From: Oscillospiraceae bacterium | GTDB lineage: Bacteria > Bacillota > Clostridia > Oscillospirales > Ruminococcaceae | Length of the DNA stretch: 64,000 bases | Assembly (NCBI GenBank): GCA_021202155.1 | Contig: JAJQDP010000033.1 | Coordinates: 1 to 64,000, forward strand | Direction of reading: 5' to 3' | Shown here: positions 15,761-24,742 of the stretch, in pieces | How positions within the stretch are numbered: the first letter of the stretch is position 1 | How the letters are laid out: each line of letters starts with the position of its first letter | Position numbers and translations under genes: made by a program | Notes under the pieces: model-generated | Database searches by the model: none | What the model was told of the DNA's origin: nothing | Seen by the model: the letters and a program-made list of their open reading frames with translations, nothing else

Positions 15761-15877
15761 ATGATGTATGTAGAACATGAAATGAATTATGTAGCGTTCG
15801 ATTGCAATGATGTTTTTGCACAAGAAGGAGTAGATCAGGGTAGTGCAAACATGGGTGAAGAAGATCCGTGGGCTTGA
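15761..15877 (+). CDS. Micro-ORF peptide P12 (38 aa)
   Basis: MMYVEHEMNYVAFDCNDVFAQEGVDQGSANMGEEDPWA; SD GGAAGGAG upstream. Confidence 0.75.
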   Translation: MMYVEHEMNYVAFDCNDVFAQEGVDQGSANMGEEDPWA

Positions 15878-15964
15878 GTAAAAGTTTTTTCAAAATAGAC
15901 GAGTGGTGCAGATAACCCTGCACCGCTATTTTTATGCACTCATGAGAGCTACAAAGGCGCACTA

Positions 15965-16275
15965 CAGGCTCTCCTTATCAAGGAGAGCTGGCGCGCGAAG
16001 CGCGACTGAGAGGTGTCGCGAGCTGAAGGCGAGCGACTTGTCAAGGCGGCTTCAGCCGCCGCAGACGACAAGTAGAGGCGGATACCATCCGCCCGTTGTA
16101 GTGCTGATTACTATGTTTCGGGCGGATAATATCCGCCCCTACAAAATTTGCATAGAACAGCAACAAGCCTCCCCTGAAAGGGGAGGTGGACGCGCCAGAG
16201 GCGCGGACGGAGGGGTTCCCACGGAGGGGGACCGCCGGCTGAAAGCCGGTGGTGGAGGGGTTTCCACACATTTTC
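15965..16275. repeat. Cluster of palindromic intergenic repeats (REP-like; GGCGGAT...ATCCGCC and CCTCCCCTGAAAGGGGAGG families)
   Basis: GTAGAGGCGGATACCATCCGCC, GGGCGGATAATATCCGCCCCTAC, GCCTCCCCTGAAAGGGGAGGTGGACGCGCCAGAGGCGCGGACGGAGGGGTT, CCGCCGGCTGAAAGCCGGTGGTGGAGGGGTTTCC. Confidence 0.7.
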
Positions 16276-16352
16276 CCTCATCTGCCACTTGCGCAACCCC
16301 ACAAAATACGCTATAATAGTATCAGACATTATTCTGAAAGCAAGGCGTTCTG

Positions 16353-17147
16353 ATGGAATATTTTTGGTATGTTGTAGCCGCTTTGGGAGCGGGCGTGGGA
16401 ACAGGACTGGCGGGGCTTTCTGCCGCGACGGTCATGGTGCCTATTTTAATAGTACTCTGCCCGTCGTTCAGCGGGGAATACGGCGCGTATCAGGCGACGG
16501 CAATCGCACTCGCGTCCGACATTCTTGGCTCGGCAGTGACATCCTCAGTTTATGCGCGGAATAAGAAGATTGACCTAAGGCACGGCTGGGTGATGATGAC
16601 CTGCATAATCGCACTCAGCGCGGTCGGAAGCTATGCGGCATACCTTGTCGGAAACGTCGTCCTGGGCGGATTCACCCTCTTCCTGACCCTTTGCATCGGC
16701 ATAAGATTTCTCATAAAACCTGACACCTCAAAATCTGGCGCAGACAGTTCTGATGTCCGCCTCGGCGTGAAGGAGATAATAATTTCGGTATTTTTCGGGC
16801 TCACAATCGGATTCGGAACAGGCTTCGTCGGGACTGGCGGAGGAATGATGATGCTGGTTGTCTTCACGGCATTTTTGGGCTATGACCTCAAGACCGCCGT
16901 CGGAACGAGTACCTTCATCATGACGTTCACCGCACTCATCGGCTTCATCAGCCACTCGCTAATCCATCCTGCAATAATTTTGGAGAGATGGGACGTTCTG
17001 ATAATCTGTATAGTAACAGCCACCGCGGCGTCGCTAATTTCCGCAAAATTCGCGAACAAGGTGAACAACAAGACGGTCGGTCGGGTCACCGGCGTCATCC
17101 TGACCGTATTGGGTGTGGCGATGATTTATCTGAACTATTTCCACTGA
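16353..17147 (+). CDS. TauE/SafE family sulfite exporter/permease
   Basis: 264 aa multi-TM; GAGVGTGLAGLSAATVMVPIL, GFGTGFVGTGGGMMMLVVFTAFLGYDLKTAVGTSTFIM. Confidence 0.85.
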   Translation: MEYFWYVVAALGAGVGTGLAGLSAATVMVPILIVLCPSFSGEYGAYQATAIALASDILGSAVTSSVYARNKKIDLRHGWVMMTCIIALSAVGSYAAYLVGNVVLGGFTLFLTLCIGIRFLIKPDTSKSGADSSDVRLGVKEIIISVFFGLTIGFGTGFVGTGGGMMMLVVFTAFLGYDLKTAVGTSTFIMTFTALIGFISHSLIHPAIILERWDVLIICIVTATAASLISAKFANKVNNKTVGRVTGVILTVLGVAMIYLNYFH

Positions 17148-17213
17148 ATTCAACCGGGAGCAGTTGCAAGCTCCCGATTTTTGTGGTAGAATACCGGACA
17201 GGGGAGTGATGAT

Positions 17214-19196
17214 ATGAAATTTCATGGCAAATGGATCACCACAAGGGACTTTATTTCGGAGAGACCGGCAAATGTCTTCCACCGCGAGCTTGAGCATATT
17301 GATCTGAAAAACTGTGGAATCAGGAACTACTACGCCCTCTTCCGCCGCAAATTTGAGCTTTCTGATACACAAAATACGACTATAAGAATCTCCGCAGACG
17401 ACTATTATAAGCTCTATCTGAACGGCAATTTCGTCTGCCAGGGACCCGCGCAGGCGTACTATTTCTCGTATAACTATAACGAAATTGACATTTCCCGCTT
17501 ACTGAGACCCGGTGAGAACACCGCCGAGGTGCTCGTTTTCTATCAGGGCGGAATCAACCGCGAGTGGTGCAGTGGCGACAATCGTCAGGGCATGGTCGCC
17601 GATATTCTTCAGAACGGCGAGCCAATCCTGAGCACCGATTCGAGCTGGGAGTACACGATTCTCAAGAACAGAACCCACTCTGAGAATTCCTACGGCACGA
17701 TAACCTCCGAGAATATTGACTTCCGCGTCCGTGAAGCTATTTTTGAGAATGCAATTGTGGACTCAGACGACGACCACGTTTTCAAAGATGCTCCCGTCGA
17801 TACTGTTGATGTCTACGAGCTGAAGCCCAAGACTGTCAGGAAACTCGGGTCTGGCGAGTACTTCATAGATATGGGTTGTGAGGTCGCCGGAAGCCTTAGC
17901 CTCACCGTCCGCGGCGGACGCGGTCAGAAGCTCACAATAGCCTATGGCGAGGAAGCTGAGAACGAACATGCGAAGTTTGACATGCGCTGTAACTGTCGCT
18001 ATCTTGACGAGCATATTTTGTCCGGAGAAACCGACACCCTCGACTATTTCACCTACAAAGCTTTTCGCTATGTAAATATCTCGACCGATATTGACAATCT
18101 TGACACGGACAGCTTTTGTGTGACGGCAAGAAATCACAGATTTCAGGAGAAAATCACGCTGAAAAGTGACATAGAGCACCTTGAAGACATCTGGCAGATA
18201 TGCCGCAACGCCCTCAAAATCGGCACTCAGGAGGGCTTCCTCGACTGCCCGACCCGCGAAAAGGGGCAATATCTCGGCGACTTCACAGTGAGCGGGCTCA
18301 GCTATCTCTATCTCACAGGCGATGCCGAAATCTATCGTAAGACCCTCTTCGACTTCGCTGATTCCGCAAAAATCTGCCCGGGACTATTGGCTGTCGCCCC
18401 GTCGGGCTACATGCAGGAAATCGCCGACTTCTCGCTCCAATACCCGCTTCAAGTCCTGAACTATTATAAGTGCACCGGAGATATTGAGACCGTCCGTCGG
18501 CTTTTCCCGACAGTCCGCGGAGTCATCGGCTTCTTCCGGAATTACGAACGCCCCGACGGGCTTATCTGCGGCGATATGGGCAAGTGGAACATCGTCGACT
18601 GGTCGCCGAATTTCCGCGACGGCTACAATCTTCCGAACGAGCGCGAGGGCTTCATCCCTTGCCACAACGTCATCAATGCCTTCTACATCGGCGCAATGCA
18701 GGTTGAAAACGGGCTTGCCGCAGTTATCGGCGAGCCTCCCCGCCACGACATCGAGCGTTACAAAGCGGCGTATATCAACGCTTTCTATAACCCCGAAACC
18801 GGTCTTTTCTGCGATTTGGAGGACAAAGCTCACTCCGCCCTACATTCAAATTCCCTCCCGGCGTTTTTCGGGATTCTCCCCGCCGGCAACCGCATCGCAG
18901 ACTTTATAGAAGAAAAGGGTCTTGCCTGCGGTGTTCAGTTCTCCTATTTCGTCCTGAAAGCACTTGCGAATCTTGGCGAGTACGAAGCGGAGCTCAACCT
19001 CATCACAAACGAAACCAACCATTCCTGGGTCAACATGCTCCGCGAGGATGCGACCACCTGCTTTGAAGCGTGGGGAAGAGACCAGAAGTGGAACACCAGC
19101 CTCTGCCACCCGTGGGCAAGCTCGCCGATTATCGCCATTGTTGAAGACTTGGCACCGAGCTTTCCGGATAAGCTTCGGATAGTGCCGCTTGAATGA
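17214..19196 (+). CDS. Alpha-L-rhamnosidase-like glycoside hydrolase (GH78)
   Basis: 660 aa; ISADDYYKLYLNGNFVCQGP, YFTYKAFRYVNI, EGFLDCPTREKGQYLGDFTVSG. Confidence 0.85.
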   Translation: MKFHGKWITTRDFISERPANVFHRELEHIDLKNCGIRNYYALFRRKFELSDTQNTTIRISADDYYKLYLNGNFVCQGPAQAYYFSYNYNEIDISRLLRPGENTAEVLVFYQGGINREWCSGDNRQGMVADILQNGEPILSTDSSWEYTILKNRTHSENSYGTITSENIDFRVREAIFENAIVDSDDDHVFKDAPVDTVDVYELKPKTVRKLGSGEYFIDMGCEVAGSLSLTVRGGRGQKLTIAYGEEAENEHAKFDMRCNCRYLDEHILSGETDTLDYFTYKAFRYVNISTDIDNLDTDSFCVTARNHRFQEKITLKSDIEHLEDIWQICRNALKIGTQEGFLDCPTREKGQYLGDFTVSGLSYLYLTGDAEIYRKTLFDFADSAKICPGLLAVAPSGYMQEIADFSLQYPLQVLNYYKCTGDIETVRRLFPTVRGVIGFFRNYERPDGLICGDMGKWNIVDWSPNFRDGYNLPNEREGFIPCHNVINAFYIGAMQVENGLAAVIGEPPRHDIERYKAAYINAFYNPETGLFCDLEDKAHSALHSNSLPAFFGILPAGNRIADFIEEKGLACGVQFSYFVLKALANLGEYEAELNLITNETNHSWVNMLREDATTCFEAWGRDQKWNTSLCHPWASSPIIAIVEDLAPSFPDKLRIVPLE

Positions 19197-19459
19197 TTAT
19201 TTTTGCATAAAAATCCCCGCCGCAGGACGCAAATCCCATGGCGGGCTTTGCTTTGCAATTATTAATCTTTCATTAAGTTTCTCCGCAAGCCATTGATATT
19301 CAAACGCTTTTATGCTATACTTTCGGCAGAAAAACCTTTTAGCCCTCCGCACCATCCTCTCGGCAGTGAAGAAGTAAAAAATTTTTTCTCTCCGCAGTGC
19401 AATAATCCCGCCTCTCAATCTGTATTACTTATAGAAAAACATTTCAAGGAGGCACTACT

Positions 19460-19846
19460 ATGAGAAAAATATTATCTTTAGTTTTAGCATTAGCTGTAGT
19501 CACAGCAACCCTCTGCTTCACCGCCTGCACCACCGGTGACACCGCTCAGAAGCTCTACTACAACGGCAACGAGTACTGGATTTGCGGAGCGGGAGAAACG
19601 GGTGAGGGGAGTGTCCTCGAAGCCTGCGGTTTGCCTTCAGAACTGACCGCCGACCTTCGCGGTGAGTTTATCGGTTTTCTCGAATCCGCCGGCAATAATA
19701 CTTATGAAGTTGTTGAATCAGAAACCGACATCCCTGTGTATAACTACGCCCCGCAGGAGACGGAGAATGTCTATATCGTAAAAATTGACGGCATCTACTA
19801 TGCCGCTATCAGGCATGATGGCGAGATCTATTATGGCTTGAATTAA
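19460..19846 (+). CDS. Hypothetical lipoprotein
   Basis: MRKILSLVLALAVVTATLCFTACTTG lipobox-like; SD AAGGAGG. Confidence 0.7.
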   Translation: MRKILSLVLALAVVTATLCFTACTTGDTAQKLYYNGNEYWICGAGETGEGSVLEACGLPSELTADLRGEFIGFLESAGNNTYEVVESETDIPVYNYAPQETENVYIVKIDGIYYAAIRHDGEIYYGLN

Positions 19847-19959
19847 GCCCAAAATCGCAAAATCAGAGCAGTCCCGCCCGTCAGGACTGCTATCTTTTTT
19901 TCAAATCTTTCTGTAAGATTCCTGCGCGAATCCATAGTATATAGGTGAAAGGAGCTGAT

Positions 19960-20523
19960 ATGATGCTTGAGGACAGCGAGATAATTGAGCTATTCTTTTC
20001 CCGCTCGGAGCGGGCGATTTCCGAGGCGAGGGAAAAGTACGGTGCGGCTTGCCTGGCGATTTCCCGGAATATCCTCGGGAACAGCCTTGATGCCGAGGAG
20101 TGCGTGAGCGATGCGCTCTTGGCTCTGTGGAACGCCATTCCGCCGGAGAAGCCGGAGCCGCTCAGGGCATATCTTTTCCGGATCGTCCGCAATATCTCGA
20201 TATCGAAGTACCACTCGAACACCGCCGGGAAGCGGAACAGCTTCTATGACGTGGCTCTTGACGAGCTTGAGGACTGCCTTGCGGGAACGGGAACGGTCGA
20301 GCAGGAGATAACAGCACGTGAGTTATCAACGCTGATTGACCGATTCTTGGAGACCCTGGACGAAGACTCAAGAATGCTTTTCGTCCGCAGATATTGGTAC
20401 TCCGACAGCGTCAAAGATTTAGCCGAGCACTTAGGAATAACCGAGAACAACCTGTCAGTTCGCCTTTCACGTCTGCGGACGAAACTCCGCAAGTATCTAC
20501 AGAAAGAAGGATATAAAGTATGA
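19960..20523 (+). CDS. ECF-type sigma-70 family RNA polymerase sigma factor
   Basis: MMLEDSEIIELFFSRSERAISEAREKYG...AEECVSDALLALWNAIPPEKPEPLRAYLFRIVRNIS...VKDLAEHLGITENNLSVRLSRLRTKLRKYL; SD AAAGGAG. Confidence 0.9.
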   Translation: MMLEDSEIIELFFSRSERAISEAREKYGAACLAISRNILGNSLDAEECVSDALLALWNAIPPEKPEPLRAYLFRIVRNISISKYHSNTAGKRNSFYDVALDELEDCLAGTGTVEQEITARELSTLIDRFLETLDEDSRMLFVRRYWYSDSVKDLAEHLGITENNLSVRLSRLRTKLRKYLQKEGYKV

Positions 20524-21257
20524 ACAGAAATGATATTTCAGACGCAATCACAGACATAAATCCCGCCTATGTAGAACAGGCGGCGGACTATAAACCCACA
20601 ACCAACAAGTTCAGGCACACAAGAGTTATAATCGCGATAGTAGCGGCAGTAATTCTCACAATCACGGTTTTCGCCGCGGGAGGACTCCTTTCAGCATCCG
20701 ACGTTGCAAACCAGTGGGGAATGACGCCTCTCGCAGAGTTCTTTGAGAACGGCGGAGGCGAAGCCTTCAATATCGAATCCCAGACCAGCGGCGGCTATAC
20801 CGTGAGCGTTTTGGGAATTGCCACCGGCTACGACCTTGTCGAATACGATGAATCAGTCGACCCTGACAAGACCTATATCGTCTGCTCCATCGAAAGGGAA
20901 GATGGTGAAGGCATCGCCAGTTACCATGATGTCTGGGTTACCATATTGATTTCCGGTTATGAGCCGGTGAAGGTCAACAACCTCGCACTTGCAAGCGGAG
21001 ATTATTGGCTTCTTGTTGAGGACGGCATTGAGTACGTTCTTTTGGAGACAACCAATATCAACATCTTTGCCGACCATACGGTTTATATTGCCGCCTATGA
21101 CGGGTATTACATGCCGTTCAAATATAGTCTGAACGATGACGGCACCATCTCGGTGGTTGAAGGCTGTGATGGAGTTGCAGCCCTGTTTGAGATTCCTCTC
21201 GACGAAACGCTTGCCGACCCCGAAGCCGCAGAGGCTCTGATTGAGAAAATCTATTGA
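20520..21257 (+). CDS. Membrane protein following sigma factor (putative anti-sigma/regulatory protein)
   Basis: ATGA overlap with sigma gene; single TM VIIAIVAAVILTITVFAAGG. Confidence 0.65.
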   Translation: MNRNDISDAITDINPAYVEQAADYKPTTNKFRHTRVIIAIVAAVILTITVFAAGGLLSASDVANQWGMTPLAEFFENGGGEAFNIESQTSGGYTVSVLGIATGYDLVEYDESVDPDKTYIVCSIEREDGEGIASYHDVWVTILISGYEPVKVNNLALASGDYWLLVEDGIEYVLLETTNINIFADHTVYIAAYDGYYMPFKYSLNDDGTISVVEGCDGVAALFEIPLDETLADPEAAEALIEKIY

Positions 21258-21267
21258 GGTAAAAGAT

Positions 21268-23883
21268 ATGTTTAAAACAATATTCGGACTCGCGTTTCAA
21301 GGAGTCAAAAAAAGAAAGAGGCAATCGCTCCTCATCTTCTTTGTCCTGCTCATATCCTTTACTTTCGCGATAATTCTTCTTAGCTACACCACCAGTATCG
21401 CCGAGACCAACACTCAGCTTCGGCTTGATACTTATGGCTCTTGGTATGGGGCGATTACCGATGGCGTCGACAGAGATTTGGAATACTTAGAGAGCGCAGA
21501 CTTTGTTGAGGACGTTGGAACGAGTGTCAATTATGGCACCGCTACGGTATTCGTGTCTGACATAACGATGGGTACTATTGAGGTAGGTATCGCTGACGAA
21601 GCTCTAATCAATATGGGTATAACCTTGGAGAGCGGAAAAATTCCGACATCGGGGTACGGAATAGCAATAGAGTCGGCAACGCTTGAAGAGATTGGTTGCG
21701 GTATTGGCGGAAATATAACTTTACAATTCTTTCTTTTTGATGAAAATGGGCTCTTCACTATTGTTGAAAGAGACTTCCAGATTATCGGAGTTCTCAGCGA
21801 ATATACCGGACTTTGGTCTGTGGACTGCACGCTCAACACCGCAATCATTTCCGAAGAGGCTATGGAGGACATTCTTGCGGAAGCAGAAACAGTCCTCGGG
21901 ACAAGCGAAATCGCCAATGCAGAAACAACATATTTCTTCACCGTTAATTCAACTGACAGCGATGTTGAAAGTGAAGTAAACAGATACCTGTTTCAGAACC
22001 GTGAAGGCTACACAGTAAGAAGCGTCACCATAAATCCCGTTGTCGATATGGAGACCGAAGCGGCGCAGACAAATATGGTCTATCTTGCTTTGATTCTCGC
22101 TATTACTATTTTAGCCGTAGTCATGATTTACATACTCCAGATGCAGGTAGAAGTGAAAAGAATCGTCAGATTCAGAAGCATCGGTGGCTCCAAGGGTCAG
22201 CTACGGGTTCTTATCCTCACAGAAACCCTCATGCTCGCAATTCCTGCCGTTTTATTCGGAATACTTCTTGGCTTCCTTGGAATCAAAGCCTTGCTTGCGA
22301 TAAGCGTATATTCCGGCTCAGCCGAAATCATAGTAAGTATTCCGTGGAACAATCTTATGGTAGCTCTTGCTCTCTGGATAGTCGGCATACTTTTAGTACG
22401 CATGATTACTTTCCAGGTCGCACTTGCAACGCCTATGACCGGCAGAATGGGAATTCAGAGGAGCAAAAATCGTGTCGTTGTCGGATTCCGCAGAGTTCTG
22501 ATTATGCTTATGGCGACCCTTCTGTGTGTTTCGGCGGTATTCACAACGGTAAACATCGGCAAACCTTTGAGCGAATATAACTATTGGGCTTCCCGCTGGT
22601 CATACTTCATATGTGAAAAGGACGACGGGACGAATTTGCGTTCTGATTTCCGAATGGCGGATTTAAGCGAATATGAGAGCCTGTTCTTGTCCGCACCGGG
22701 CATTTCCGATTTCGTCGGCATGAACAGATTATATGCCCTTGTAAGCACTTCAGAAGACGATGCGACAAGCTCTGCAGTCGTTATCACTATGGATTGGGAA
22801 GATGTTCAGAAGTATGCAGACACAACCGGTGTCGACCAGGAAGCTTACGAGAGCGGCGAAAGCGTGATAGTTCAGATTGTCTCCAACAGCAAAAGCGAGT
22901 CATACACTCCGAGCGTAAGCTCCGATATGACTATCTATATCGACTATGAAAAATTTCCGGAATATACGCCCGGAAGTGTTTTATTCCGCATTAACCCTAC
23001 TCTTACATCAAGCAGTTTGGAGAGCTCCGGATTAGTCAGCGTAGGCACAAATGTCGGTTCTGTACAAGTGGTAGAAAGCACCAATACTCTTGTGGCACAG
23101 CTTGAATATGACCGAGCCGGAAGGTACAGTCTCGAAAGCTATACCTATTTTGTGATATGTTCCTTGCCCGTGCTCCAGAATATCGTTGACCAGATTCCCG
23201 AAGGCACACGCTGGTATATTGAGGACGAGACATTCTTTGCGGGACAGCAGGAGGTCGGATATAGTCAGGCTTTCATCTACACCAGCATGAATGCCGGCGA
23301 CCTCGCTTCAGATGCGGCAGTGTCGAATATCATGGATCAACTCGTGTATGAACGCTACTCAGGTATGCAAACGGTTTACCTTGACTACTGCTCGCTCTAT
23401 AATTTCCGAGAAATCAACCATGCAAATGCTGAAGTTTACCAGCAGTCTCTCATCATGACCATCGTAAGCGGTGTCTGCATAGCGGTTGTAGTCCTCCTGA
23501 TTCTCGTGAGTACACTCAGACTTGAAACGGAAAGTGAGAAGAAACGGTACGGAATACTCCAAGCAATCGGCATGTCGAGGCGGCAGAGAAATATAGAGCT
23601 TGCACGGCGAGCAGTTGTCAGAAGCGTTATCGCGGTTGTGGCGGCTGTGGGGAGTTACTTGGCTTACTACTTGCTCATAAATATCTCGGTTATTGCTGAG
23701 GGTACAAGCCCGGTTGCAGTGCTCGGGACTATGTTCGCGACGCTTGCGGGGTATGGTCTTACTGTGCCGGTGCTTCTTGGAATACTTGCAGTAGTATTTC
23801 TGATCACATTCGCCATATGCTTTGGCTCGAAGCTGAGTATAAATAAGTATACTATTATGGAAATGTTAAGAGAAGACAGATAG
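21268..23883 (+). CDS. ABC transporter permease (FtsX-like)
   Basis: MFKTIFGLAFQGVKKRKRQSLLIFFVLL...; multiple TMs; adjacent ATPase. Confidence 0.85.
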   Translation: MFKTIFGLAFQGVKKRKRQSLLIFFVLLISFTFAIILLSYTTSIAETNTQLRLDTYGSWYGAITDGVDRDLEYLESADFVEDVGTSVNYGTATVFVSDITMGTIEVGIADEALINMGITLESGKIPTSGYGIAIESATLEEIGCGIGGNITLQFFLFDENGLFTIVERDFQIIGVLSEYTGLWSVDCTLNTAIISEEAMEDILAEAETVLGTSEIANAETTYFFTVNSTDSDVESEVNRYLFQNREGYTVRSVTINPVVDMETEAAQTNMVYLALILAITILAVVMIYILQMQVEVKRIVRFRSIGGSKGQLRVLILTETLMLAIPAVLFGILLGFLGIKALLAISVYSGSAEIIVSIPWNNLMVALALWIVGILLVRMITFQVALATPMTGRMGIQRSKNRVVVGFRRVLIMLMATLLCVSAVFTTVNIGKPLSEYNYWASRWSYFICEKDDGTNLRSDFRMADLSEYESLFLSAPGISDFVGMNRLYALVSTSEDDATSSAVVITMDWEDVQKYADTTGVDQEAYESGESVIVQIVSNSKSESYTPSVSSDMTIYIDYEKFPEYTPGSVLFRINPTLTSSSLESSGLVSVGTNVGSVQVVESTNTLVAQLEYDRAGRYSLESYTYFVICSLPVLQNIVDQIPEGTRWYIEDETFFAGQQEVGYSQAFIYTSMNAGDLASDAAVSNIMDQLVYERYSGMQTVYLDYCSLYNFREINHANAEVYQQSLIMTIVSGVCIAVVVLLILVSTLRLETESEKKRYGILQAIGMSRRQRNIELARRAVVRSVIAVVAAVGSYLAYYLLINISVIAEGTSPVAVLGTMFATLAGYGLTVPVLLGILAVVFLITFAICFGSKLSINKYTIMEMLREDR

Positions 23884-23893
23884 GAGAAAAATT

Positions 23894-24562
23894 ATGAGTA
23901 CAGTATTAAGAGCAAAGGACATTTTCAAGACCTACAAGGCGGAATCAGGCGAAACTCACGCATTGAACGGCGTGAGCGCAGAGTTCGAGGAGGGGCTTTT
24001 CTACACCATCATCGGGCGAAGCGGTTCGGGCAAGTCGACGCTTCTACATATCTTGGGCGGTCTTGATGAGCCGACATCCGGCAACATCTTCCTCGGCGAT
24101 GAAGATTTATATTCCTACCCTGATGCGAAAATGGCGGAGTTCAGACGCCGCCACATGGGCTTTGTCTTCCAGCAGTTCAATCTTTTGGACGAGTACACGG
24201 TGCTTACAAACATCTGTATGCCGATGAAGCTCGACAACAAGAAGCCCGACCCGGAGTTCTTGCAGAACGTGACGGAGCTTCTGGGCATCGACGACAAACT
24301 CAAGAAGTACCCAACCGAACTTTCGGGCGGTGAACAGCAGAGGGTTGCGATTGCGCGGTCAGTCCTTGCAAAGCCCCAGCTCATCTTCGCGGACGAGCCG
24401 ACGGGAAATCTTGACAAAAAGAACGGCGAGACGACCATCCAGCTTCTTCGTGACTGCGCCCAGCAATTCGGGCAGACGCTCATCATGGTCACCCACGACC
24501 CTGAAATCGCCGCAAAGGCGGACGTGGTTATAAAGATTGAGGATGGGGTTGTTATTGATTGA
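23894..24562 (+). CDS. ABC transporter ATP-binding protein (MacB/LolD-like)
   Basis: Walker A GRSGSGKST, signature LSGGEQQRVAIARS, LIFADEPTGNLD. Confidence 0.95.
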   Translation: MSTVLRAKDIFKTYKAESGETHALNGVSAEFEEGLFYTIIGRSGSGKSTLLHILGGLDEPTSGNIFLGDEDLYSYPDAKMAEFRRRHMGFVFQQFNLLDEYTVLTNICMPMKLDNKKPDPEFLQNVTELLGIDDKLKKYPTELSGGEQQRVAIARSVLAKPQLIFADEPTGNLDKKNGETTIQLLRDCAQQFGQTLIMVTHDPEIAAKADVVIKIEDGVVID

Positions 24563-24742
24563 TTGGTCTGCAAAAGAGTGGCTGTTACACCACTTATCGG
24601 CACTCAGGGCTGGTAGCCTTTTTATGACAAGCTACCGAGAAGATCAGATAAAAAGGTTCGTAATGAGCCTTTTTTATGTTGACAAAATACCTGTGACATG
24701 TTATCATAGAACTAAAGTTTCTCGTGAAATGGCGGTGCTTTG

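Noticed and set aside
14437-15877. Micro-ORF array as a lanthipeptide/bacteriocin precursor cluster
   Set aside because: No Cys-rich cores, no GG leader and no modification enzyme or dedicated transporter nearby; RiPP identity is not supported.
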